A DNA stretch of 64,000 nt from Marinobacter bohaiensis (lineage in GTDB: Bacteria > Pseudomonadota > Gammaproteobacteria > Pseudomonadales > Oleiphilaceae), in the NCBI RefSeq assembly GCF_003258515.1, contig NZ_QGEH01000001.1:434001-498000 (forward strand). The letters are read 5' to 3'. Shown one piece after another: positions 50,843-60,660 of this stretch; position 1 is the stretch's first letter; each line of letters opens with the position of its first letter. Made by a program: the position numbers and the translations under genes. The notes below the pieces were generated by a model. That model was not told where the DNA came from. It did no database searches and saw only the letters and a program-made list of their open reading frames with translations.

Positions 50843-51499
50843 ATGGCAAGACAGGATCACGACAGGAACAGGCCTGGTGCGGGCCCGGCACTGGCGCTGC
50901 TGTTGCTGGGGCTTGCCGGCACCGCGCCGGTACTGGCCGCAACGCAATGGAGCCAGGGGCTGTCGCCGCTGGACAACCCGGAACTGGACCAGCAGCGCGG
51001 CGGTTTCCAACTGGGTAACCTGGAGATCTCGATCGGGCTGGAGCAGATTGTCGCCATCGACGGTCAGATCGAAGTGGTCAACCGGCTGATGATCAATAAC
51101 CTGAACCAGCGGCTCAACCAGGGGCCGGTGGTGCCGAGCATCGAGCAGGTGCGGGTGAACGTGCCGGAGGTGAACGTGCCTTCCGTCGCGGGCGGCGGAA
51201 GTGGCTCTTCCGGCGGCTCATCGGGGAGTTCCGGTTCGCCGTCCGGGAGCACCGGCAGCCCGGTGTCGTCCGGTTCCGGATCGACCGTGATCGCCGGGCC
51301 GGTGATCAATGCCAGTCCGGCATCGATCGCGGCGAGCGACCTGCGCAGCGGCGCCTGGATGACGCGCATCCAGAACGACGTCAACGATCGCGTTATCCAG
51401 AACCTCCAGTCCCTCAACATCGAGCTGAAGAACGTGGGGCTTCCGAGCTATCTGCCCGAAGTCCTCGGCGATCAGTTCCTGCAGACCCCGGCGCGCTAG
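50843..51499 (+). CDS. Secreted protein with double-glycine-like motif (FapE-like position)
   Basis: Protein of 218 residues from the ATG at 50843, which has GGTGATC just upstream; an ATG at 50831 is possible. After a signal peptide (ALALLLLGLAGTAPVLA) comes LDNPELDQQRGG|F, which has Leu -12, Glu -8, Leu -7 and Gly-Gly of a C39 leader. LGNLEISIGLEQIVAIDGQI EVVNRLMINNLNQ then forms a conserved-looking beta segment. A Gly/Ser linker (GGGSGSSGGSSGSSGSPSGS) separates it from a C-terminal part (DVNDRVIQNLQSLNIELKNV). The role is unknown; its place after the protease matches FapE. It may be a processed cell-surface or chaperone component. Confidence 0.65.
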   Translation: MARQDHDRNRPGAGPALALLLLGLAGTAPVLAATQWSQGLSPLDNPELDQQRGGFQLGNLEISIGLEQIVAIDGQIEVVNRLMINNLNQRLNQGPVVPSIEQVRVNVPEVNVPSVAGGGSGSSGGSSGSSGSPSGSTGSPVSSGSGSTVIAGPVINASPASIAASDLRSGAWMTRIQNDVNDRVIQNLQSLNIELKNVGLPSYLPEVLGDQFLQTPAR

Positions 51500-51542
51500 C
51501 CGGGGTTGTTTTTCCGCCCGGATGCAACCGTGTTAAGGGGCC

Positions 51543-52627
51543 CTAGAACGCGATCGGCAACTTGAGGGTCAGCTCCGTGGTGGGGGCTTCCTCCGTCACT
51601 CCCACACTGACGGACACGCTCAGGCTGGTGTCGCGCGTCAGCTGCTGCGACAGCCCGAACGACAGCGAGCCCACCTGAATGCGGTCGAACACCGCGTTGT
51701 TCAGGTCATTGTCGAACTCCACGTCGGTCTTGGGAATCACCGAGTGATCGTAGCCCAGGCTGAACGAGGTGCGCTCATTGAAAGCGAAGCCCATGCCGAA
51801 ACCGAAGCGCACGATGTTGCCCGGATCGATGGTGCCGCCGTTCTCTAAACCTTCGTCCTCCTCCTGGGTCCAGGTGTAGCTGAGGTTGCCGAACAGCACC
51901 GCCGGATCCGACGGGTAGATGAACGACAGACCCGGCTCGAACGCCCAGAAACCGGAGCCCGTGGGGCGCTCCGCAAAGGCGATGCCGATGGGGTTGCCCT
52001 GGCTGTCCTCCAGCACCCGGCGGTCCACGTCGTAGGGGCCTTCGCCGGTGGGCGCTCGTACCCGGAACGTCCCAATCAGGTAAGGCCAGCCTTCGAGGCC
52101 GTCGTTGAACTGGTAGCGGATGGTGGCCTCCACATCGCCCAGTCCTTCGCCGGACGACTCGGTCAGGGTGTCGACGGGCGTTCCCTGGAACGCGGCCCGC
52201 TCGCGCAGGTCCTCGTCGATCTGCAGATAGGGAACGCGCAGCGTGGTTTCCAGGCGGCTGGTGATGCCGTACTTCATGGTCACCGCGCCGACGAAGATGT
52301 CGCGTTGCACTTCGGTGACGTTGATCAGGCCCACCAGCAAGGCCGGGATCACGGTGTAGCCCTCGATGGCCACCACCGTGGAGTTGCTGTTGGCGTAGGA
52401 AAAGGCTGGCTCGATGACGAACTTGCCCGCCCGGGTGACGATCCCCCGGTCGGTGGTGATGGACGCGATCTCGCTGGCCCTCTCGTTGACCCTTTCGGCT
52501 TCCTCTTTCTCTTCCTGCGTTGTCTGGGCCATAACGGCGGATGCGAGCAGGCTGCTGCAGGCGATGACCGAAACCAGAGCCGATGCCGGTCTTGGCTGAT
52601 AGCGCGCGCGAGCCGGGGCATAATGCT

Positions 52628-52631
<4 letters not shown>
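51543..52631 (-). CDS. Outer-membrane beta-barrel with N-terminal coiled coil (FapF-like)
   Basis: Protein of 362 residues. The ATG at 52631 has a perfect AGGAGGT seven bases upstream and overlaps the regulator stop (ATGA). After a long signal peptide (ASALVSVIACSSLLASAVMA) there is a short charged coil, TTQEEKEEAERVNERASEIA. The rest is amphipathic beta strands of alternating type (FVIEPAFSYANSNSTVVAIE, RVPYLQIDEDL, TELTLKLPIAF at the end with terminal Phe). The final Phe is the outer-membrane insertion signal. Such barrels are often annotated as transporters. A coil before a barrel is the plan of FapF, the amyloid secretion channel. It converges on the fibre operon. Confidence 0.72.
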
Positions 52632-54055
<1,424 letters not shown>

Positions 54056-54338
54056 GAATGCCGGTGGTCCGGCCTTGTTGTTGACGACGTTTCGCTGCGG
54101 CTGGCGGCGCAGTCAGGATGCCTTACAGCCCGTGGCTTCCCGGGACGTCGTTCAGGGGATTGAGCATTTTCGGTGCCAACCGGAAAAAACGCGTTGAATC
54201 GGTAGCTTGCCGGGGTGGGTGAGCGTCTGGCCAGGCGGGCCCGTAAATATTGTCGACAGACCTGTCACAGATTCGGAGCGGCTTGACCGCTTCTCCATTT
54301 GCCAACATCATGATTTTTATTGCTGAAAGGGATCTCGC

Positions 54339-56303
54339 ATGCTGCCGTTACCGTTTCTCGACCGGGTGAAGTACATCGTCGAGCGCCAGTTCGTGAAAGG
54401 CGCGCTGTTCCAGTTGCTGGTGGTAGGTATCGGAATCGGGTTGATTTCCCTGATCGGCGGCCTCCTGGTCTGGCCCGGATCGGCGTCGTTCGACAACCTG
54501 GGAGATGCCATCTGGTGGGCCTTTCTGCGCCTGACCGATCCCGGTTACCTGGGGGACGACGAGGGCGGCTGGCGGCGGCTGGTGTCGACGGTTCTCACCG
54601 TCACCGGCTACGTGGTGTTCATGGGTACGCTGGTGGCCATCCTGACCCGCTCACTGATTGCCCGCATGACGGACCTGGAGCGGGGGCTGACGCCGGTGAC
54701 CCTGCGCCATCACGTGGTGGTGCTGGGGTGGAACAGCCGCACCGTACCGCTGATCCAGGAGTTACTCGCCTCGACCGGCCGTGTCCGCCGTTTCCTCGCC
54801 AAGCACGCGGCGCGGCGCCTGCGGCTGGTGATCCTGTCCGAGGAAGTGTCCGCCGAGCAGGTGCTGAGCCTGCGCAATGAACGCGAGATCGGACGCAAGG
54901 CACGGGACATCGTGCTGCGCTCGGGCTCGCCGTTGCAGCCGGAAGCCCTGCACCGGGTGGCCTGCCTCAGCGCGGCGGCGGTGATCGTGCCCAGCGAGGG
55001 GACCTACAATCCCGACAGCGTCGTGTCCTCCGACGTGGAGACCGTCAAGGCCCTGTTGTCGATGGCGTCCCAGGCCCAGTACCTGCACCAGCCGTTGCCA
55101 TACGTGGTGGCGGAGATCGAGGACCTGCGCAAGCAGGCTGTGGCGGAACGCGCCTATCCCGGTCCGCTGGAAGTCATCTCCAGCGACGCCATCATCAGCC
55201 GCCTGCTGGTGCAGACACTGCTGCACCCGGGGCTGTCGGAAGTCTGCAACGAGCTGCTTACCGCGCGCCACGGTAACGACATCTACGTGCGCTCCGGCGA
55301 TATTGCCGAGGGCGACACCCTGGCGGAGCTGGCGCGCAGCTGCCCCGACGCCATTATCCTGGGGCTGCTGCAGCCGCGGGGTGACGGTTGGGATGTGCGG
55401 CTCAACGCGCCGTCGTCCACGTGTATCCGCGACGAGGACCGCCTGATCATCCTGGCCCGGGACTACAGCGATACCGAGCCGCAGCGGGACAAGCAGGGCC
55501 AGCGCGTGGTCTCGCTGGCGCCGATCGAGCGCTCGGCGGCCAGCGACCTGCCGGCACTCCAGTCCGGTCCGGAGCACCGTCTGCTGGTGTTGGGCTGGAA
55601 CCAGCGGGTACCGGCCTTGCTGGCCGAACTGGCGCGTTATCCGGAACACCGGTTCCACGCCGACCTGGTGTCGATCGTCGCGCCGGCCACACGGGAAACC
55701 GCGATCCGCCAGTACCTGGGGGAGGACGGCGTCGTCACCCACCGTCAGATCGAGGCCGACTTTGCCGTTGAGGAAGTGCTGCGCCGCCTGTCCCCGGCCG
55801 ATTACGACAGCATCCTGCTGTTGAGCAGCGACCGCCTGGGGTCGGGCGAGGAGGCGGACGCCCGCACCATGATGGGCTATCTGCAGTTGCAGGAAGTGCT
55901 GGCCGACGCCGCCAACCCACCGCAGGTGATCCTGGAACTCAGCGATCCGGACAACGAAACGCTGCTGGTGACCAACCAGAGCGAAACCCTGGTCAGCCCC
56001 ATGATCCTCAGCCACGTGCTGGCCCAGGTCGCCCTGCGGCGCGAGGTGCGTGTGGTCCTCGACGAGTTGTTCACGCCGGGCGGGGCTGAGATCATGTTCC
56101 GGCCGCCGTCGGATTACGCGTTGCCGCCACGCCCGGATTTTACCGTCGTCGAACGGCTGGCCGGAGCCCACGGCGAAACCGCGCTGGGTGTCCTGCGCGC
56201 CCGCCCCGATGCGGATGGCGCCATGCTTGAGCTCAATCCCGAGCGGGGCGCGGCACTGGCGCTGCAGCCGGGCGACTTGATCGTTGTGCTCGGGCGCACC
56301 TGA
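54339..56303 (+). CDS. CASTOR/POLLUX-like putative ion channel
   Basis: Protein of 654 residues. Helix 1 (FQLLVVGIGIGLISLIGGLL), a pore-loop region (DAIWWAFLRLTDPGYLGDDE) and helix 2 (TVTGYVVFMGTLVAILTRSL) form a two-helix channel unit. Two RCK-like modules follow: TLRHHVVVLGWNSRTVPLIQ at about 130 and PEHRLLVLGWNQRVPALLAE at about 410. LRLTDPGYLGDD and VVVLGWN are marks of the bacterial relatives of the plant symbiosis channels CASTOR and POLLUX. It probably conducts K+ or Ca2+ at the inner membrane under ligand control by the RCK domains. It is monocistronic, divergent from the VpsR-like gene. Confidence 0.85.
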   Translation: MLPLPFLDRVKYIVERQFVKGALFQLLVVGIGIGLISLIGGLLVWPGSASFDNLGDAIWWAFLRLTDPGYLGDDEGGWRRLVSTVLTVTGYVVFMGTLVAILTRSLIARMTDLERGLTPVTLRHHVVVLGWNSRTVPLIQELLASTGRVRRFLAKHAARRLRLVILSEEVSAEQVLSLRNEREIGRKARDIVLRSGSPLQPEALHRVACLSAAAVIVPSEGTYNPDSVVSSDVETVKALLSMASQAQYLHQPLPYVVAEIEDLRKQAVAERAYPGPLEVISSDAIISRLLVQTLLHPGLSEVCNELLTARHGNDIYVRSGDIAEGDTLAELARSCPDAIILGLLQPRGDGWDVRLNAPSSTCIRDEDRLIILARDYSDTEPQRDKQGQRVVSLAPIERSAASDLPALQSGPEHRLLVLGWNQRVPALLAELARYPEHRFHADLVSIVAPATRETAIRQYLGEDGVVTHRQIEADFAVEEVLRRLSPADYDSILLLSSDRLGSGEEADARTMMGYLQLQEVLADAANPPQVILELSDPDNETLLVTNQSETLVSPMILSHVLAQVALRREVRVVLDELFTPGGAEIMFRPPSDYALPPRPDFTVVERLAGAHGETALGVLRARPDADGAMLELNPERGAALALQPGDLIVVLGRT

Positions 56304-56378
56304 GTTGCCATGGATCCCGTGGTCTCTAATGACGCGGTCTTATCAAACGCTTGTTGACCGAGAACTGGAGCTGTCCCG

Positions 56379-56849
56379 ATGACCCCCGCCATCGACCAGG
56401 CCCGCAAGGCCGAGATCCCGTTTCAGATACACGAATACGAACACGACGCCCAGGCGGACAGCTACGGTGAGGAAGCAGCTGAGAAGCTCTCCCAGGACCC
56501 GGCCCGGGTGTTCAAGACCCTGGTGGTCCAGCTCGACGGCAAGACCCTGGCGGTGGGCATCGTGCCGGTCACCGGGCGCCTCAACCTGAAGCAGCTGGCG
56601 AAGGCGGCCGGAGCCAAGCGCGCGGTGATGGCCGACGCGCGGGACGTGGAGCGGGCAACCGGCTACGTGCTGGGCGGGGTGAGCCCGCTGGGACAGAAGA
56701 AACGACTGCCCACCGTGCTCGACAGCAGCGCCGGGGATTTCGACACCATCTACGTCAGTGCCGGCCGGCGCGGGCTGGAAATCGAACTCACGCCGGCGGA
56801 CCTGCTGCAACTGACCGGTGGCCGCCTGGCGCCAATCGGCCAGGACTGA
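56379..56849 (+). CDS. ybaK: Cys-tRNA(Pro)/Cys-tRNA(Cys) deacylase YbaK
   Basis: Protein of 156 residues of the YbaK/ProX editing family. It starts MTPAIDQARKAEIPFQIHEY EHD. VFKTLVVQLDGKTLAVGIVP carries the family Lys, and GYVLGGVSPLGQKKRLPTVL DSSA is the conserved GGVSPxGxKK signature. It hydrolyses Cys wrongly attached to tRNA-Pro. The length agrees with the E. coli protein (159). A CadR-like regulator gene follows 22 bases later. Confidence 0.93.
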   Translation: MTPAIDQARKAEIPFQIHEYEHDAQADSYGEEAAEKLSQDPARVFKTLVVQLDGKTLAVGIVPVTGRLNLKQLAKAAGAKRAVMADARDVERATGYVLGGVSPLGQKKRLPTVLDSSAGDFDTIYVSAGRRGLEIELTPADLLQLTGGRLAPIGQD

Positions 56850-56871
56850 GTGAACCGGGAGGAAACGAATC

Positions 56872-57327
56872 ATGCGTATCGGCGTGCTGGCCGGCAAGAC
56901 CGGCTTTTCCCAGGAGACTATCCGCTACTACGAGAAGATCGGGCTGATACCGTCACCCGGTCGCAGCGACGCCAACTACCGGGATTACGGCGTGGCGTTC
57001 GTCGACCGGCTGCGCTTCATCGCCAACTGCCGCTCGCTGGACATGACCCTGGACGAGGTTCGCCACCTGCTGGAGCTGCGGGAAAATCCCGAGGCCCGCT
57101 GCGGTGAAGCCAATGCGCTGCTGGCGGATCACCTGCAGCACGTGCGTGAACGCATTGCCGAGCTGAACCAACTGGCCCGGCAGTTGGAAGTGATCCAGCA
57201 GCAGTGCGGGGAAGACGTGGCGGCCCGGGATTGCGGGATACTCAATGAGCTGGACCGCATGGAGCCGCCCGCCGAGGACAGCCGCGACAGCCATGTCCCC
57301 GGCAGCCACGGTCATCGGCCGGGCTGA
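56872..57327 (+). CDS. cadR: MerR-family heavy-metal regulator CadR
   Basis: Protein of 151 residues. The helix-turn-helix (MRIGVLAGKTGFSQETIRYY EKIGLIP) and dimer helix have three cysteines: CRSLDMTLDEVR, RCGEANALLADHLQHVRERI, and ARDCGILNELDRM near the C-terminus. This, plus a His-rich tail (HVPGSHGHRPG), is the CadR pattern for Cd(II) (and Zn(II), Pb(II)). It activates an efflux gene by twisting a promoter with a long spacer. Such a promoter lies upstream of the CDF gene at 57987-58017. cadR and the CDF gene converge and overlap by 16 bases. Confidence 0.87.
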   Translation: MRIGVLAGKTGFSQETIRYYEKIGLIPSPGRSDANYRDYGVAFVDRLRFIANCRSLDMTLDEVRHLLELRENPEARCGEANALLADHLQHVRERIAELNQLARQLEVIQQQCGEDVAARDCGILNELDRMEPPAEDSRDSHVPGSHGHRPG

Positions 57328-57959
57328 TGACCCGTGCTGCAGCCGCCGCCGCGCCGCTGGTGCTGTTCCGCCCGGGCGCTGATCAGGATGCGCACCCCGG
57401 CGGAAACTGACAGCCCCGACATGATGCCCGCCACCAGCAGGTCCGGCCAGGGCGTGCCGGTCCCGAACACCCCGAGAGCCGCGAACAGCACCGCCAGATT
57501 GCCAACCGCGTCGTTGCGCGAGCAGACCCACACCGACTGCATGTTGGCGTCGCCGTCCCGGAAACGATAGAGCATCAGGGCCACGCCCAGGTTGGCGATG
57601 CAGGCCGCTACCGCGACCACGCCCATGGTGATTGGCTCGGGCATGCGGCCGTGCTGTATCTGCCAGGCGGTGTAGATGAACACGCCCAGCCCCAGCAGCA
57701 GGAGCGTGGCACCCTTGAGCATTGCCGCCCGGGTGTGCCAGAGCGGCGCCAGCCCCAGCACCGCCAGTGAAATGATGTAGTTGGCGCTGTCGCCGAAGAA
57801 ATCCAGGGCGTCAGCCAGCAGCGCCGTGGAACCGGAGGTGGCACCGGCCACCAGTTCCACCACGAGCATGGTCAGGTTCACCGCCAGCGCAATTTTCAGC
57901 GCCCGGCGAAAGATCGGGTTGTTGCCCGGAGAGGTGGGGGCACAGCAATCGGCCATCAT
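57312..57959 (-). CDS. Small cation-efflux (CDF-like) transporter
   Basis: Protein of 215 residues and about six helices. The start MMADCCAPTSPGNNPIFRRA contains a Cys pair that may bind metal. The helix 2 motif is LLADALDFFGDSANYIISLA, in which the usual His of HxxxD is Asp. SVWVCSRNDAVGNLAVLFAA is the helix 5 motif (usually SxxxDxxxN). It lacks the C-terminal cytoplasmic domain of full-size CDF proteins (about 300). Such short forms are common next to CadR. The tail is GGGCSTGHQPGR. It would export Cd2+ or Zn2+ across the inner membrane. AGGAAG lies just before the start. Its promoter carries the CadR-type operator. Confidence 0.82.
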   Translation of the reverse strand: MMADCCAPTSPGNNPIFRRALKIALAVNLTMLVVELVAGATSGSTALLADALDFFGDSANYIISLAVLGLAPLWHTRAAMLKGATLLLLGLGVFIYTAWQIQHGRMPEPITMGVVAVAACIANLGVALMLYRFRDGDANMQSVWVCSRNDAVGNLAVLFAALGVFGTGTPWPDLLVAGIMSGLSVSAGVRILISARAEQHQRRGGGCSTGHQPGR

Positions 57960-57986
57960 CGCTTCCTGTTGGTGAACGGAAGCGGT

Positions 57987-58017
57987 ATTAAAATCCCTGT
58001 AACGACTACAGGGTCAA
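57987..58017 (-). promoter_or_regulatory. CadR/MerR-type promoter with operator dyad
   Basis: On the minus strand: -35 TTGACC (58017-58012), a 19-base spacer, -10 TTTAAT (57992-57987). The spacer holds the perfect dyad CCCTGTA-N5-TACAGGG (57995-58013). The elongated spacer and the dyad are the standard MerR-family activation layout, and the arms are like known CadR boxes. The target is the CDF gene at 57959. Confidence 0.88.
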
Positions 58018-58022
58018 GTGTC

Positions 58023-59600
58023 TCAGCCGAGGCTCTCGGGAAGTGGCGTACGGCTGCCGGAATTGAGGTGGTGATTGACGTGCCCGGCCAGCGCCACGCC
58101 GGTTTCGCTCATGGTCAGGTAGGCATCGTCGGCGCCGGCGTCGCGGATCTGCGCCACCTCGTCCTCGTGCAGGGTATGGGCGGCGATGAAACCGTCGAAA
58201 CCACGCTCGCGCAGCCGTCTGGCGGCGATTTTCTTGCCCTCGATGTCGTGCAGGCAGAGGATCACCGCTTCCAGCCCGGGCATGTCCAGGTGCTGCCAGA
58301 AGTTGTAGTCCTCGGCATCGGCGAAGAATACATTGCGCCCGGCTTCGCGGTGGCCCTTGAGGCGGGCCGGGTCGGAATCCAGGCCCATCAGCCGGGACTC
58401 GGTCTGGCGCAGTTCCTCGTAGGCGGCGGTGCCGGTCCGGCCCATACCGATCACCAGCACGCGGGTGTCGCCCAGGGACACCGGTTGCTCGTCGGGATGA
58501 CGTTTGCTGCTTTCCAGCGGATCGATGTAGCGGGCCAGACGGGCGTAGAGCGGGTGGGCCAGCCGGTTGATCGGCGCCGACAGCACGAACGACAGGGCCA
58601 CCGTCACCGCCAGCGGCACCAGCCATTGAGGCAGGGCCACGCTGGCCAGGATCAGGCCGAATTCGCTGTAGTTGGCCAGCAGCAGGCTGGACAGGAAACT
58701 GCTGCGCGAGCGCAGCCGGAACACCAGCAGCAGGACGAAGAACAGGATGCCCTTGAGCGGCATCAGCAGCGCCGCGATCACCGCGAACAGCAGGGCGTGA
58801 TCATCCGGTAGGCCGCTCATGCCGATCTGCAGGAAAAAGCCCACCAGGAACACTTCCTTCACGCTCCACAGGGAGTTGGACAGCTCCACCGCCCGTGGAT
58901 GCTTGGCCAGCAGGGCGCCCATCAGCAGGGCTCCCAGTTCGGAGCTCAAACCCACCACCTCGAAGCCCATGCCACCAATGGCCAGGGCCAGCATCAGGCC
59001 CAGCAACACCAGCAGCTCGTCGTGGCCGGAGGCGTCCATCAGTCGGAACAGCAGGGGGCGCAGCAGGGGCAGGGCGAACACCAGCACGGCAAAGCCGGAC
59101 GGCGTGTTGCCGGACGTCACGCTCATCACCACCAGCGCTATAAGGTCCTGCACGATCAGGATGCCGATGGCGACGCGGCCGTGGAAGGCGCGCAGTTCCT
59201 GCTTGGATTCCAGGACCTTGGCCGCCAGCACGGTGCTGGAGAAGGACAGGGCAATGGCCAGCAGCAGGGCTTCCTGACTCCCGATGTCCAGCAGCAGGTA
59301 CAGCCCGGGCATGAAGATCAGGCAGGTAATGGCGAAGTGGATGAGGCCGCCGCCGATGACCTCCGGGCGCAGGATCGAGCGGAACTTCAGCTTGAGGCCG
59401 ACGGTGAACAGCAACAGCAGCACCCCCAGGTGCGCCAGGTGCGCCAGGATCTCGCTGCTCTCGGTGTCCATGCCCAGCTCGTCGGAGACGCCGTGCAACG
59501 TGAATCCGGCCACCAGGTAGCCGACCAGCGGCGGCAGGCCGGCTCCCCGCGCCAGCAATCCGAGAGTGAATGCAAAAAAGATCCAGATGGCTTCGGTCAT
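58023..59600 (-). CDS. Kef-type cation/proton antiporter with TrkA-N domain
   Basis: Protein of 525 residues from the ATG at 59600; nine more codons are open. About 12 helices start MTEAIWIFFAFTLGLLARGA and contain GYLVAGFTLHG and the CPA2 core GLKLKFRSILRPEVIGGGLI, ALSFSSTVLAAKVLESKQEL and RVAIGILIVQDLIALVVMSV. The QD pair in the last is used for ion exchange. A cytoplasmic TrkA-N domain follows (DTRVLVIGMGRTGTAAYEEL and ending near residue 510). It exchanges K+ (or Na+) for H+. It differs from the CPA1-type protein at 12966. The stop lies next to the CadR-type promoter. Confidence 0.87.
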   Translation of the reverse strand: MTEAIWIFFAFTLGLLARGAGLPPLVGYLVAGFTLHGVSDELGMDTESSEILAHLAHLGVLLLLFTVGLKLKFRSILRPEVIGGGLIHFAITCLIFMPGLYLLLDIGSQEALLLAIALSFSSTVLAAKVLESKQELRAFHGRVAIGILIVQDLIALVVMSVTSGNTPSGFAVLVFALPLLRPLLFRLMDASGHDELLVLLGLMLALAIGGMGFEVVGLSSELGALLMGALLAKHPRAVELSNSLWSVKEVFLVGFFLQIGMSGLPDDHALLFAVIAALLMPLKGILFFVLLLVFRLRSRSSFLSSLLLANYSEFGLILASVALPQWLVPLAVTVALSFVLSAPINRLAHPLYARLARYIDPLESSKRHPDEQPVSLGDTRVLVIGMGRTGTAAYEELRQTESRLMGLDSDPARLKGHREAGRNVFFADAEDYNFWQHLDMPGLEAVILCLHDIEGKKIAARRLRERGFDGFIAAHTLHEDEVAQIRDAGADDAYLTMSETGVALAGHVNHHLNSGSRTPLPESLG

Positions 59601-59675
59601 GCTCGGCCTTGCGATATCCCTGCGCAATGTTCACATCGGGCTGATTGTTACAGGATCACGCCAGCCCTGCCAGGG

Positions 59676-60521
59676 TTATTCCCCCATTTCCGGTGTGCCG
59701 GGGGTCACCCCATAGCGGCTGGCCAGGCGATCCAGGGCTCCGGACTGGCGCAGCGCCCGGACGCCGTTATCCAGAGCCCGGGCCAGCTCGCGGGAATGGT
59801 CGAGGGCCGGGGAGAAGGCGATGTAGATGGGCTCACGGTGGACGACCCCCGCGTCGCGCAGGTGTACCGGGGTCGGCATGCGCTCGGCGAAATAGTGCAG
59901 GACCGCTTCCTCCTCGACAAACGCATCGATGCGCCCCAGTTTCAGCATGTCGATGAAGCGGCCCAGAATGTTCTGGCCGTTGAGGATGAGCAGTCGGGTA
60001 TCGTCGCGGCGGTTGGGGGTGATGTAACGGTCCATCAGTTCGCCGTAGGAATAGTCGTCGATCACGCCGAGTTTGATGTCGTGCAGGTCATCCTCGCCGG
60101 CGTAGGTCCAGTGGGCATCCGGCAGGGTATAGATGGTGTGGCGCGCGATGGCCAGCGGGGCGTCGGGGAACACGAAATCCGGAACGTCTTTTTCGCCGGC
60201 GCCGACCAGGGCGTCGAAGCGGCCCTGTCGGACATCGGCGATGGCCCGGCTCCAGGGGCGCGTCTGGTATTCCACTTGGTAACCGGACAGTGCCAGGGCC
60301 CGTTGTGCCACCTCCACCAGGAACCCCGGAGCGGAGCTGTTGGCGGAGCAGTTGAAAGGGCACCAGTTGTCGGCCACCAGATGAAGGGTCTCCGCCCGCA
60401 GCGGTGACAGGGCCATCAGCAGGACGGCGCCCAACAGCATGCGGGACCGTTGCACAGACCACCGGTTAAAGCGACGACTCCGGCCGCATCCTGAAACGAC
60501 AACTCTGGCGATAATCCTCAT
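59676..60521 (-). CDS. Periplasmic solute-binding protein, family 3 (second orphan)
   Basis: Protein of 281 residues from the ATG at 60521; the ATG at 60440 (MLLGAVLLMALSPLRA) would give a normal signal peptide and may be the true start. Family 3 features follow: LHLVADNWCPFNCSANSSAP GFLVEVAQRAL, RPWSRAIADVRQGRFDALVG and DIKLGVIDDYSYGELMD. Two cysteines after the start (WCPFNC) are typical of a subgroup of orphan binding proteins. No transporter is adjacent. It may be a sensor or an extra binding protein. It is similar in plan to the protein at 22457-23230. Confidence 0.8.
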   Translation of the reverse strand: MRIIARVVVSGCGRSRRFNRWSVQRSRMLLGAVLLMALSPLRAETLHLVADNWCPFNCSANSSAPGFLVEVAQRALALSGYQVEYQTRPWSRAIADVRQGRFDALVGAGEKDVPDFVFPDAPLAIARHTIYTLPDAHWTYAGEDDLHDIKLGVIDDYSYGELMDRYITPNRRDDTRLLILNGQNILGRFIDMLKLGRIDAFVEEEAVLHYFAERMPTPVHLRDAGVVHREPIYIAFSPALDHSRELARALDNGVRALRQSGALDRLASRYGVTPGTPEMGE

Positions 60522-60624
60522 CCCGAAACGGTCACTCCGGTGACAGTATATAAACCGAGAGAAAGTTTTCTAGTGCAGGTATCGAGTGTCCCGGGGCTCA
60601 TCTTTCCGGACGGTACATCGAGGC

Positions 60625-60651
60625 AAAAAAAAGCCCGGTCACGGACCGGGC
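60625..60651 (-). terminator. Terminator of the fis-purH-purD operon
   Basis: On the minus strand, GCCCGGTC-CGT-GACCGGGC followed by eight T, 9 bases after the purD stop. Confidence 0.93.
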
Positions 60652-60660
60652 CTGTTGCGC

